From Pseudomonas sp. GM18 (GTDB lineage Bacteria; Pseudomonadota; Gammaproteobacteria; Pseudomonadales; Pseudomonadaceae), in the NCBI RefSeq assembly GCF_000282195.1, contig NZ_AKJT01000087.1:62001-126000 (forward strand): 64,000 bases of DNA, read 5' to 3'. Positions 18,221 to 26,072 of the stretch are shown piece after piece. Within the stretch, counting starts at the first letter, position 1; the number at the start of each line of letters is the position of its first letter. The position numbers and the translations under genes are program-made. The notes beneath the pieces were generated by a model. The model had not been told where the DNA came from. It saw only the letters and a list, made by a program, of their open reading frames with translations, and ran no database searches.

Positions 18221-18897
18221 TGGCTCGTGAACAAGACGATATTCTGCACCGCGGCATCGGGATGACCTCCCAGCGGACCCGTGAGCGTCTGATTCAACGC
18301 CTCTATGAAGAAGGGGTGTCCAACGCCAAGGTGCTGGAAGTCATCCGCCGCACACCGCGTCACCTGTTCGTCGATGAGGCGCTGGCCCACCGCGCTTACG
18401 AAGATACGGCGCTACCGATTGGCCATAACCAGACCATCTCCCAGCCTTATATGGTGGCACGCATGAGCGAGCTGCTGCTGGAGGCCGGCCCGCTGGACAA
18501 GGTGCTGGAAATCGGTACCGGTTCGGGTTACCAGACGGCGGTGCTGTCGCAACTGGTGGAGCGGGTTTTTTCCGTCGAGCGCATCAAGGTTCTGCAGGAT
18601 CGAGCCAAGGAGCGCCTGACGGAGCTGAACCTGCGCAATGTGGTATTTCGCTGGGGCGATGGCTGGGAAGGCTGGCCGGCGCTGGCGCCTTACAACGGCA
18701 TCATTGTTACCGCCGTGGCCACCGACGTGCCTCAGGCGCTGCTCGATCAGTTGGCGCCGGGCGGGCGACTGGTGATTCCGGTCGGCTCTGGTGAAGTTCA
18801 GCAATTGATGCTGATCATCCGTGAAGAACAGGGCTTTTCCAGGCGTGTTCTGGGGGCGGTGCGCTTTGTGCCACTGCTCAACGGGCCGCTGGCCTGA
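18220..18897 (+). CDS. pcm: Protein-L-isoaspartate O-methyltransferase
   Basis: Pcm uses S-adenosylmethionine to methylate isoaspartyl residues so that aged proteins can be repaired. The SAM-binding motif VLEIGTGSGYQTAVL and the substrate segment DTALPIGHNQTISQP are clear. The start at 18220 gives 225 residues and has GAGGGG at good spacing. An internal ATG at 18262 would give 211 residues, closer to some relatives, but has a weaker ribosome-binding site. It overlaps the surE stop (TAATG). Confidence 0.94.
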   Translation: MAREQDDILHRGIGMTSQRTRERLIQRLYEEGVSNAKVLEVIRRTPRHLFVDEALAHRAYEDTALPIGHNQTISQPYMVARMSELLLEAGPLDKVLEIGTGSGYQTAVLSQLVERVFSVERIKVLQDRAKERLTELNLRNVVFRWGDGWEGWPALAPYNGIIVTAVATDVPQALLDQLAPGGRLVIPVGSGEVQQLMLIIREEQGFSRRVLGAVRFVPLLNGPLA

Positions 18898-19108
18898 GCA
18901 TTTGTTTCAGCGTGCTGAATTCTCTTCGATTGCCCGGGTCTTACAGCGGCATCGATGGGTTAAACGGAATTCATCGTCAGGCAGCAAACGTGTGCGTGAA
19001 GCGAATCCGCTTCATTAAAGGTAAAGCCTGTTCGGCCCGTTATACTTGCGACATTTCGTGCCGAAACACGGCAATTCATATTTTCAGCCACCACAAAGGG
19101 AGCGGCGG

Positions 19109-19966
19109 GTGAGTCTCACAGTCGTTGCGCAGCGAATGGGTATAACGAGCTTTCAGCGTCTGGTGACTGGTCTTGTCTTGAGTACCTTGCTGGTCGGTTG
19201 CTCCAGCACCAAATCGAGTAGCGTGGGAGTTGTCGATCGCAACAATGCGGTCGCCCAGCGTCCGGCCGTCACCACCGGCCAGTACGTTGTTCGACCCAAG
19301 GACACGTTGTTCTCCATCGCCTTTCGCTACGGCTGGGACTACAAAGCCCTCGCGGCAAGGAACAACATTCCTACGCCTTACACGATCCATCCGGGTCAGA
19401 CTATTCGCTTCGATGGTCGCAACGATTCAACGCCGACAGCGGTGGTGAGTTCGTCCAGTTCCTCGCCTTCGTCGTCGAGCAAAACCACGGTAATTCGGCG
19501 CCAGGCAAATGGCACAACGACCAGTACAACGGTGCTCGCACCGTCCGTCGCCAGCAAACCGGCACCCGCTCCACTGCCTCCTGCCGGTCCGGCCCCGACG
19601 GGCTGGGGGTGGCCTTCTAATGGCATTCTCATTGGAAAATTCTCTTCAAACGGTAGTTTGAATAAAGGAATTGATATCGCCGGAGATTTGGGACAGCCTG
19701 TTTTAGCTGCGTCTGATGGGACGGTGGTATACGCCGGGAGTGGCTTAAGGGGCTACGGCGAATTAGTCATCATCAAACACAGCGATACCTACGTCAGTGC
19801 CTACGGTCATAACCGCAGGCTGTTGGTTCGGGAGGGGCAGCAGGTCAAAGTCGGACAGACAATTGCCGAAATGGGGTCAACGGGTACAGACCGGGTGAAA
19901 CTGCATTTTGAGATTCGCCGACAAGGTAAACCTGTAGATCCGCTGCAGTTCCTGCCACGTCGTTGA
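19109..19966 (+). CDS. nlpD: Lipoprotein NlpD/LppB, amidase activator
   Basis: NlpD is an outer-membrane lipoprotein that activates the AmiC amidase for daughter-cell separation. The 285-residue protein has a signal peptide ending in the lipobox LLVGC, a LysM domain (YVVRPKDTLFSIAFRYGW onward) and a Ser/Pro-rich linker. The C-terminal LytM/M23 domain lacks the zinc-binding His of the HxGxD motif (it reads KGIDIAGD) and one His of HxH (KLHFEIR). It should therefore be a non-catalytic activator. I choose the GTG start because AAAGGGAG precedes it. DNA for the LytM domain (about 19610-19750) is AT-richer than its surroundings. Confidence 0.92.
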   Translation: MSLTVVAQRMGITSFQRLVTGLVLSTLLVGCSSTKSSSVGVVDRNNAVAQRPAVTTGQYVVRPKDTLFSIAFRYGWDYKALAARNNIPTPYTIHPGQTIRFDGRNDSTPTAVVSSSSSSPSSSSKTTVIRRQANGTTTSTTVLAPSVASKPAPAPLPPAGPAPTGWGWPSNGILIGKFSSNGSLNKGIDIAGDLGQPVLAASDGTVVYAGSGLRGYGELVIIKHSDTYVSAYGHNRRLLVREGQQVKVGQTIAEMGSTGTDRVKLHFEIRRQGKPVDPLQFLPRR

Positions 19967-19977
19967 TTTGTTAGCCA

Positions 19978-20008
19978 AGCCTGTTCCGTCACGTAGAGGG
20001 AACAGGCT
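19978..20008 (+). promoter_or_regulatory. Hairpin in the nlpD-rpoS gap (rpoS leader)
   Basis: A perfect 10-bp inverted repeat (AGCCTGTTCC with its complement, 11-base loop) lies 11 bases after the nlpD stop and 65 bases before the rpoS ATG. There is no T-tract, so readthrough from nlpD is expected. It may shape the rpoS 5' untranslated region. Confidence 0.5.
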
Positions 20009-20073
20009 CCAGCGTTGCCAGGGATCAAGGCGCCGCTTGAGCTTGAGGTCGAACTCACCAAAGGACTATAACA

Positions 20074-21081
20074 ATGGCTCTCAGTAAAGAAGTGCCGGAG
20101 TTTGACATCGACGATGAGGTTCTCCTTATGGAGACCGGCATCGCTATGGATTCGATGTCGAATGATGAAGGGGATGCACCACCTTCCGTTCGTGCCAAAT
20201 CCAGACACTCCGCTTCGTTAAAGCAACACAAGTACATCGACTACACCCGGGCACTCGATGCCACGCAGCTGTACCTCAACGAAATCGGCTTTTCCCCATT
20301 GCTCTCCCCGGAAGAAGAAGTTCATTTTGCGCGCCTGTCGCAAAGTGGTGATCCGGCCGGGCGCAAGCGCATGATTGAAAGCAACCTGCGGCTGGTGGTG
20401 AAAATCGCCCGGCGTTACGTCAATCGTGGGCTGTCGCTGCTGGACCTGATCGAAGAGGGTAACCTTGGCCTGATCCGGGCAGTGGAGAAGTTCGATCCAG
20501 AACGCGGCTTCCGCTTTTCGACCTACGCCACCTGGTGGATTCGTCAGACCATCGAACGCGCGATCATGAACCAGACCCGGACCATCCGGCTACCTATTCA
20601 TGTGGTCAAAGAGCTCAACGTGTACTTGCGGGCTGCACGGGAGCTGACTCAAAAGCTCGACCATGAACCCTCACCCGAAGAAATTGCCAACCTGCTGGAG
20701 AAACCGGTAGGCGAGGTCAAGCGCATGCTTGGCCTGAACGAGCGGGTTTCTTCGGTCGACGTCTCGCTGGGTCCGGATTCGGATAAAACCCTGCTGGACA
20801 CCCTGACCGACGACCGCCCGACCGATCCATGTGAACTGTTGCAGGATGACGACCTGTCGCAGAGCATCGATCAATGGCTCTCGGAGCTGACCGACAAACA
20901 ACGCGAGGTGGTCGTACGCCGCTTCGGCTTGCGAGGTCACGAGAGCAGTACGCTTGAAGATGTCGGCCTGGAAATCGGCCTTACCCGGGAGCGGGTCAGG
21001 CAAATCCAGGTTGAAGGCCTCAAGCGTCTTCGGGAGATTCTCGAGAAAAACGGCCTGTCGAGTGAGTCGCTGTTCCAATAA
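20074..21081 (+). CDS. rpoS: RNA polymerase sigma factor RpoS
   Basis: RpoS is the stationary-phase and general stress sigma factor. The 335-residue protein has region 1.2 and the DATQLYLNEIG opening, region 2 (NLRLVVKIARRYVNRGLSLLD and GFRFSTYATWWIRQTIERAI), region 3 and region 4 (TLEDVGLEIGLTRERVRQIQVEGLKRLR). The N-terminal 55 residues are acidic and variable, as usual. The gene follows nlpD with 107 bases between. A good ribosome-binding sequence (AAAGGA) lies before the ATG. The post-transcriptional regulator rsmZ lies just downstream. Confidence 0.97.
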   Translation: MALSKEVPEFDIDDEVLLMETGIAMDSMSNDEGDAPPSVRAKSRHSASLKQHKYIDYTRALDATQLYLNEIGFSPLLSPEEEVHFARLSQSGDPAGRKRMIESNLRLVVKIARRYVNRGLSLLDLIEEGNLGLIRAVEKFDPERGFRFSTYATWWIRQTIERAIMNQTRTIRLPIHVVKELNVYLRAARELTQKLDHEPSPEEIANLLEKPVGEVKRMLGLNERVSSVDVSLGPDSDKTLLDTLTDDRPTDPCELLQDDDLSQSIDQWLSELTDKQREVVVRRFGLRGHESSTLEDVGLEIGLTRERVRQIQVEGLKRLREILEKNGLSSESLFQ

Positions 21082-21101
21082 GCCATTCGCTCAACCGGCA
21101 A

Positions 21102-21131
21102 CAAAAAGCCCCGACTGGTTCGGGGCTTTTT
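21102..21131 (+). terminator. Intrinsic terminator of rpoS
   Basis: AAAAAGCCCCGA pairs with TCGGGGCTTTTT around a short loop, 20 bases after the rpoS stop. It has A and T tails typical of a strong terminator. Confidence 0.85.
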
Positions 21132-21192
21132 GCTGTCGGGAAGATGAGAGGTGCGTTGGTATGGGCGCCACCTCAGGTTTGTAGTCTCGTGG

Positions 21193-21210
21193 TGTAAGTC
21201 TTGGCTTACT
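21193..21210 (+). promoter_or_regulatory. GacA upstream activating box for rsmZ
   Basis: TGTAAG-N6-CTTACT matches the known GacA-dependent element TGTAAG-N6-CTTACA at all but one base. It lies about 190 bases before the probable RsmZ start, similar to its distance in other fluorescent pseudomonads. It implies control by the GacS/GacA two-component system. Confidence 0.8.
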
Positions 21211-21382
21211 CTTTCGTAAGTGTTCATTATTTTTACACCCTGGCAGTTGTCTATTCGAAGGATGCTGTCTTTATAAATTGTTGATTTATATGCTTATTTT
21301 ATTAAGTTAACAGCATATTACAGATGATTTCAGCCATAGCGGCCGATTGCTCTTGGTGGGGAATCCTCTAGTATTTGAACTG

Positions 21383-21511
21383 TGTCGACGGATAGACACG
21401 CCCTTCAAGGAAGAGGGGAACGGACATCGCAGGAAGCGATTCATCAGGACGATGAAAGGGAACACAGGGAATAAGGAAAAAATGTGGGCGGGTCAAACCG
21501 CCCCTTTTTTT
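21383..21511 (+). ncRNA. rsmZ: Small regulatory RNA RsmZ (PrrB)
   Basis: RsmZ sequesters the translational repressors RsmA and RsmE and thereby releases secondary-metabolite, exoenzyme and biofilm mRNAs under Gac control. The region starts with TGTCGACGGATAGACAC, matching the known 5' hairpin. It contains about nine GGA motifs, several in predicted loops, with CATCAGGACGATG the clearest. It ends in a GGGCGG/CCGCCC terminator with eight T residues. The rpoS-rsmZ-fdxA position is the standard one. The 129-nucleotide length is close to the 127-132 known for relatives. Start and end are deduced, not measured. Confidence 0.9.
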
Positions 21512-21525
21512 TGCCTGCAGAAAAG

Positions 21526-21551
21526 CAAAAAGGCCCGCTAGGGGCCTTTTC
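21526..21551 (-). terminator. Intrinsic terminator of fdxA
   Basis: AAAAGGCCC pairs with the GGGGCCTTTT side, 17 bases beyond the fdxA stop, read on the minus strand. It lies back to back with the rsmZ terminator, so the two convergent transcripts are insulated from each other. Confidence 0.75.
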
Positions 21552-21567
21552 GGGAACGCGAAGGAAA

Positions 21568-21891
21568 TCAGCGTTCGAGGTGTTCGATCTTGCCTGGCTT
21601 GCCATCCCATTCAGCGGAATCGGGCAATGGATCTTTCCGTTCAGTGATGTTTGGCCATACCTCGGCCAATTCCATGTTCAGCTGAATGAAGTTTTCCATG
21701 CCGGCCGGCACTTCATCTTCAGAGAAGATGGCCACGGCAGGGCATTCTGGTTCGCACAGTGCGCAGTCGATGCACTCATCCGGGTGAATCACCAGGAAGT
21801 TCGGGCCTTCGTAAAAGCAGTCCACCGGACAGACTTCTACGCAGTCGGTGTACTTGCACTTGATGCAGTTGTCGGTGACGACGAAGGTCAT
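21568..21891 (-). CDS. fdxA: Ferredoxin FdxA, [3Fe-4S][4Fe-4S] type
   Basis: This is a small cytoplasmic electron carrier of 107 residues. Two cysteine clusters are visible: CIKCKYTDCVEVCPVDCF near residues 9-26 and CIDCALCEPECP near residues 40-51. The first has the spacing of the seven-iron Azotobacter FdI-like family. The C-terminal extension is typical. It converges with rsmZ and lies downstream of mutS on the same strand, 142 bases away. Confidence 0.95.
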   Translation of the reverse strand: MTFVVTDNCIKCKYTDCVEVCPVDCFYEGPNFLVIHPDECIDCALCEPECPAVAIFSEDEVPAGMENFIQLNMELAEVWPNITERKDPLPDSAEWDGKPGKIEHLER

Positions 21892-22033
21892 TTCTAATTT
21901 TCTCCTCAGGCGGCGGCAGCGGAGCCCCTTCAGGACGGGGTCGCCAGGTTCGGGAGCGATAGTCTGCAGGCCAGGCTATGAGCCTGCAGCATCCCAAACC
22001 GCGCGAGATTCTAACAGCTTGCAGGCAAGTGCG

Positions 22034-24613
22034 TTAGATCCGTGTCTTTAATGTATAGAGCATTTCCAAAGCCCTGCGCGGTGTCAGGTCATCCAGATCA
22101 AGTTTGGCCAGTTCATCCAGCACCGGGTGCGGCAGGCTGGCGAACATGTCGCTCTGCTGTGGCGCAACGGATTTGCCTTTGGCCGGCGTCGGCACTTCAT
22201 GGGGCAGCGCTGTGGATTCCAGTCGGCTCAAGTGTTCACGGGCGCGCACGATCACTTCGCTCGGCACCCCGGCCAACTGTGCAACCGCCAGGCCATAGCT
22301 CTGGCTGGCAGGCCCAGGCAGCACGTGGTGCAGGAACACGATGCGTTCGTTGTGCTCGGTGGCATTGAGGTGCACGTTGGCTACCAGCGGCTGGGCTTCC
22401 GGCAGCACCGTCAGCTCAAAATAGTGGGTGGCGAACAGCGTATAGGCCCGCAGCTGCGCCAGACGCTCGGCCGCGGCCCACGCCAGGGACAGACCATCGA
22501 AGGTGCTGGTGCCGCGACCGACTTCGTCCATCAGCACCAGGCTGCGCTCGGTGGCGTTGTGCAGGATGTTCGCGGTTTCGCTCATTTCGACCATGAAGGT
22601 CGAACGCCCGCCCGCCAAGTCATCGCTGGAACCGATCCGGGTAAAGATCCGGTCGACCAGGGACAATTCGCAACTGGCCGCCGGCACGAAGCTGCCAATG
22701 TGCGCCAGCAGCACGATCAACGCGGTCTGGCGCATGTAGGTGGATTTACCGCCCATGTTCGGACCGGTGATCACCAGCATGCGGGTGCTGTCATCGAGGC
22801 TCAGGTCGTTGGCCACGAACGGCGTGGTGAGCACTTGCTCGACCACCGGGTGACGACCCTGGCTGATGCGCATGCATGGCTCGCTGACGAAGCGCGGGCA
22901 GTTCAGGTCCAGGTTCAGCGCGCGCTCGGCGAGGTTGCTCAGCACGTCCAGCTCGGCCAGTGCGGCAGCGGTGTCCTGTAAGGGCGGCAATTGGGCGATC
23001 AGGTCTTCGAGCAGTGCTTCGTAGAGCATCTTCTCGCGCGCCAGGGCGCGGCTCTTGGCCGACAGCGCCTTGTCTTCGAACGCTTTCAGTTCCGGAGTGA
23101 TGAAGCGCTCGGCGCCCTTGAGGGTCTGGCGACGGATATAGTCCGCCGGTGCCGACTCGGCCTGCTTGCTCGGCAACTCAATGAAGTAGCCGTGAATGCG
23201 GTTGTAACCGACCTTGAGGTTGGCCAGGCCGGTGCGGGCCTTTTCCCGGGCTTCCAGATCGATCAGGAACTGCCCGGCGTTTTCGCTGAGCGATTGCAGC
23301 TCGTCGAGTTCGCTGTCGTAACCGGTTTTCAACACGCCGCCGTCACGGATAACCGCTGGCGGGTTGTCGATAATGGCTTTTTCCAGCAGCGCCGCCAGTT
23401 CCGGATAGGTGCTGGTGGTCGTTGCCAGTTGAATGATGTGCGGAGCTTCAAGCTCGGCCATCGCCATCTGCAACTCTGGCAGTGCGCCTAGGGCATCGCG
23501 CAGGCGCGCCAGGTCACGAGGACGGGCATTGCGCAGGCCGATCCGTGCCAGAATCCGCTCGATGTCGCCGATTTCCTTGAGCTGCGGTTGCAGTTTCTCG
23601 AAACGATAACGGTCCAGCAGGCAGGTGATCGACGTCTGGCGTGCCAGCAGTACGGTCAAATCCCGCAGCGGACGGTTCAGCCAGCGGGTCAGCAAACGGC
23701 TGCCCATGGCGGTCTGGCAGCGGTCGACCACCGATTGCAACGTATTGTCGCGACCACCGGCCAGGTTGGTGTCCAGCTCCAGGTTACGACGGCTCGCGCC
23801 GTCCAGCACCACGGTGTCGTCCAGGCGTTCATGACGCAGGCTGCGCAAGTGCGGCAGGGCAGTGCGCTGGGTTTCCTTGGCGTAGCTGAGCAGGCAGCCA
23901 GCAGCGCCGATGGCCAGGGTCAGGTTCTCGCAGCCGAAACCCTTCAGGTCCTGGGTGGAAAACTGCTGGCAAAGACTTTTCAGCGCCGAGTCGCGCTCGA
24001 AATCCCACGGCGCACGGCGACGGACCCCACGACGTTTCTCCGCTGGCAAGTCCTTCGGCCAGTCGTCCGGGATCATCAGCTCAACCGGGTTGACCCGCTC
24101 CAGTTCCGCCAGCAGGTTTTCCCAGCCCTTGATCTCCAGCACCGTGAAGTTGCCGCTGGTGATGTCCAGCACCGCCAGACCGAACAGACGCTCGTCCCCC
24201 AGCACCGCAGCGATCAGGTTGTCCCGACGCTCATCCAGCAGCGCTTCATCGCTGACCGTGCCGGGCGTGATGATGCGCACCACCTGACGATCCACCGGGC
24301 CTTTGCTGGTGGCCGGGTCGCCGACCTGTTCACAGATCACCACCGATTCACCGAGCTTCACCAGTTTCGCCAGGTAACCTTCCGCAGCGTGGTAAGGAAT
24401 CCCACACATCGGAATCGCCTGACCCGCCGATTGCCCACGAGCCGTCAGGGTGATGTCCAGCAACTTGGCGGCCTTCTTCGCATCTTCATAGAAGATCTCG
24501 TAGAAGTCGCCCATGCGATAGAACATCAGCTGGTCGGGGTGCTGGTTCTTCAGGCGCCAGTATTGCTGCATCATTGGCGTGTGGGAGGACAGATCGGAGA
24601 CGGCTTTATTCAT
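22034..24613 (-). CDS. mutS: DNA mismatch repair protein MutS
   Basis: MutS recognises mismatches and small loops and recruits MutL. The 859-residue protein begins MNKAVSDLSSHTPMMQQYW and has the mismatch-wedge motif YRMGDFYEIFYEDA. It carries the ATPase Walker A GPNMGGKST near residue 617, Walker B (VLMDEVGRGTSTFDG) and the C-terminal QSDMF clamp-binding and tetramerisation tail. The frame could extend 36 codons upstream, but those residues are unlike the family, so the ATG at 24613 is chosen. It stands divergent from the tailocin repressor. Confidence 0.96.
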   Translation of the reverse strand: MNKAVSDLSSHTPMMQQYWRLKNQHPDQLMFYRMGDFYEIFYEDAKKAAKLLDITLTARGQSAGQAIPMCGIPYHAAEGYLAKLVKLGESVVICEQVGDPATSKGPVDRQVVRIITPGTVSDEALLDERRDNLIAAVLGDERLFGLAVLDITSGNFTVLEIKGWENLLAELERVNPVELMIPDDWPKDLPAEKRRGVRRRAPWDFERDSALKSLCQQFSTQDLKGFGCENLTLAIGAAGCLLSYAKETQRTALPHLRSLRHERLDDTVVLDGASRRNLELDTNLAGGRDNTLQSVVDRCQTAMGSRLLTRWLNRPLRDLTVLLARQTSITCLLDRYRFEKLQPQLKEIGDIERILARIGLRNARPRDLARLRDALGALPELQMAMAELEAPHIIQLATTTSTYPELAALLEKAIIDNPPAVIRDGGVLKTGYDSELDELQSLSENAGQFLIDLEAREKARTGLANLKVGYNRIHGYFIELPSKQAESAPADYIRRQTLKGAERFITPELKAFEDKALSAKSRALAREKMLYEALLEDLIAQLPPLQDTAAALAELDVLSNLAERALNLDLNCPRFVSEPCMRISQGRHPVVEQVLTTPFVANDLSLDDSTRMLVITGPNMGGKSTYMRQTALIVLLAHIGSFVPAASCELSLVDRIFTRIGSSDDLAGGRSTFMVEMSETANILHNATERSLVLMDEVGRGTSTFDGLSLAWAAAERLAQLRAYTLFATHYFELTVLPEAQPLVANVHLNATEHNERIVFLHHVLPGPASQSYGLAVAQLAGVPSEVIVRAREHLSRLESTALPHEVPTPAKGKSVAPQQSDMFASLPHPVLDELAKLDLDDLTPRRALEMLYTLKTRI

Positions 24614-24749
24614 CGGATATAGGCAAATTCGTTGAAAGGTGTGGGGCAAAGGAGGGGCGTCAGCCCGGCTTTTCCGCGATAGGCGCAAGGTTACCATGGG
24701 CGGTCCGCCCGACGCAGGCATGAAAGCCTCAAGGCAAGTATTCGCGGTC

Positions 24750-24816
24750 TATGCACAAATTATGCAATTTGGCATTTGTCTTCCGAAAAAAGATCAAGCA
24801 CTATTCGCGTTATGCA
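24750..24816 (+). promoter_or_regulatory. Probable operator region of the tailocin repressor
   Basis: Three TATGCA half-sites occur at 24750, 24761 and 24811, the first two exactly 11 bases apart and the last overlapping the repressor start codon. The same half-site makes up the ATGCAT cluster before the tailocin genes (25643-25701). This suggests that the repressor also controls itself. Confidence 0.6.
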
Positions 24817-25546
24817 AAAACGCAATGTTTCTACCGTCTTAAGAGCGCTGCTCGATCAGCACGGGATCTCCCCCACGGAGCTTCACCGTCGCACCGGCGT
24901 GCCTCAATCCACTCTCTCGCGCATCCTCAGCGGGAAGATCGTCGATCCCTCGGATAAACATATCTCGAAGATTGCCGAATACTTTGCTGTGAGCACCGAT
25001 CAGTTGCGGGGCCGCGCGGATGTCGCGCCGGCTGCCAGCGCCGGGCGCGATGAATTGCATTCGGAACTCAAGGACATAAGCCTGTGGGACGACGATACGC
25101 CTGTCGATGACGATGAGGTGTCGGTCCCCTTTCTTCGCGAGGTTGAATTGGCTGCTGGATCAGGAAGATTCGTCATCGAAGAGAGCGAGCGCTCTAGCCT
25201 GCGCTTCGGCAAGCGCAGCTTGCGCCACAACGGTGTGCAGTTCGACCAGGCCAAATGCGTGACCGTGCGTGGCAACAGCATGTTGCCGGTACTGCGCGAC
25301 GGCGCCACGGTGGGGGTGAATGCCGGTAAATGCGGGATCGGCGACATCATCGACGGCGACCTGTACGCCATCAACCACAACGGCCAGTTGCGGGTGAAAC
25401 AGCTTTATCGCCTGCCGACCGGGATTCGCCTGCGCAGCTTCAATCGGGATGAGCATCCGGACGAGGACTACAGCTTCCAGGAAATCCAGGAGGAGCAAAT
25501 TGTCATCCTTGGTCACGTCTTCTGGTGGGGCATGTACGCCCGTTAA
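24812..25546 (+). CDS. LexA/CI-like tailocin repressor, self-cleaving S24 family (PrtR-like)
   Basis: This is a 244-residue phage-type repressor. The N-terminal helix-turn-helix covers residues 18-40 (ISPTELHRRTGVPQSTLSRIL). The C-terminal S24 peptidase domain has the catalytic Ser156 in RGNSMLP and Lys196 in RVKQLYR. A likely Ala115-Gly116 cleavage site lies in VELAAGSG. The spacing of these three matches LexA and lambda CI. RecA-stimulated self-cleavage after DNA damage should therefore induce the tail genes. It is divergent from mutS and upstream of the tailocin. A TTG start at 24776 is possible, but the ATG at 24812 fits the conserved N-terminus. Confidence 0.9.
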   Translation: MQKRNVSTVLRALLDQHGISPTELHRRTGVPQSTLSRILSGKIVDPSDKHISKIAEYFAVSTDQLRGRADVAPAASAGRDELHSELKDISLWDDDTPVDDDEVSVPFLREVELAAGSGRFVIEESERSSLRFGKRSLRHNGVQFDQAKCVTVRGNSMLPVLRDGATVGVNAGKCGIGDIIDGDLYAINHNGQLRVKQLYRLPTGIRLRSFNRDEHPDEDYSFQEIQEEQIVILGHVFWWGMYAR

Positions 25547-25562
25547 CCTCACCGCTGTCAGA

Positions 25563-25591
25563 TAAAACCCGTCGCCCGACGGGTTTTTTTT
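25563..25591 (+). terminator. Intrinsic terminator of the repressor gene
   Basis: AAAACCCGTCG pairs with CGACGGGTTTT and runs into eight T residues, 17 bases after the repressor stop. It separates the repressor transcript from the tailocin promoter. Confidence 0.85.
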
Positions 25592-25642
25592 CGCCTGCCG
25601 AAAACCGCCAACGCCTTTGTCTGTGGGGCTTTCATGCGTCTG

Positions 25643-25706
25643 TGCATTTTAAATGCATAAATAAATGCATTTATGCATTGACTGTATATGCATCCATGCA
25701 TATTCT
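25643..25706 (+). promoter_or_regulatory. Tailocin promoter overlapped by ATGCAT operator cluster
   Basis: TTGACT (25678-25683), a 17-base spacer and TATTCT (25701-25706) form a near-consensus sigma-70 promoter. Perfect ATGCAT palindromes start at 25653, 25665, 25673, 25688 and 25696, with an extra TGCAT at 25643. Two lie in the spacer, one touching the -10 hexamer, and one overlaps the -35. This is the expected geometry for repression by steric exclusion. Confidence 0.75.
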
Positions 25707-26072
25707 TTGTCTCAAGCCGCTCAACAAAGCGGCTCGAAACGAAGCTCTTTAGTTCCACCACAAAGGCAGCGATGAACCGGCCTCAACGGTTCAGAGGGTT
25801 GGCAACTGACCCGGGTGTGCAGCGTAAAGCACCAGAAGCAGTTATCCGGCGGGCAGGGACCGCGGTCGGACAAACAATTTGAATGGACTCGTACCGCGCC
25901 AGTAGCGCCGAAAAGTCAGCTTCCTTTTTTGATACAGGATTTAAAGGAAGGCGAAGGACCGCATTACTGAAAAGCCCGGCAGGCGCCGGGCTTTTTGGAA
26001 TGCCTACCTGCCGTCGTCAGCTTGGTAAGCAAGCCGATTCGAACACCCAAAACAACACAAAGGAATGAATAC
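25707..26072 (+). other. Structured leader of the tailocin transcript
   Basis: These 366 bases carry no convincing gene. A perfect 7-bp hairpin (AGCCGCT/AGCGGCT, 25715-25734) would sit at the extreme 5' end of the transcript. CGCGGT (25861) can pair with ACCGCG (25893), and CTTCCTTT (25920) with AAAGGAAG (25943). A strong terminator at 25970-25996 lies between the promoter and the first gene. A 36-codon frame from 25771 exists, but nothing supports it. The arrangement resembles a leader needing antitermination. Confidence 0.55.
25970..25996. terminator. Terminator in the tailocin leader (copy 1 of duplicated cassette)
   Basis: A perfect 11-bp stem (AAAAGCCCGGC with its complement, four-base loop) is followed by T residues and works in either direction. 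The flanks GCATTACTGAAA and TTTTTGGAATG recur at the second terminator after the first gene. Confidence 0.85.

Noticed and set aside
25771..25881. 36-codon frame in the tailocin leader
   Set aside because: It lacks a good ribosome-binding site and recognisable features; the region is better explained as structured leader RNA.
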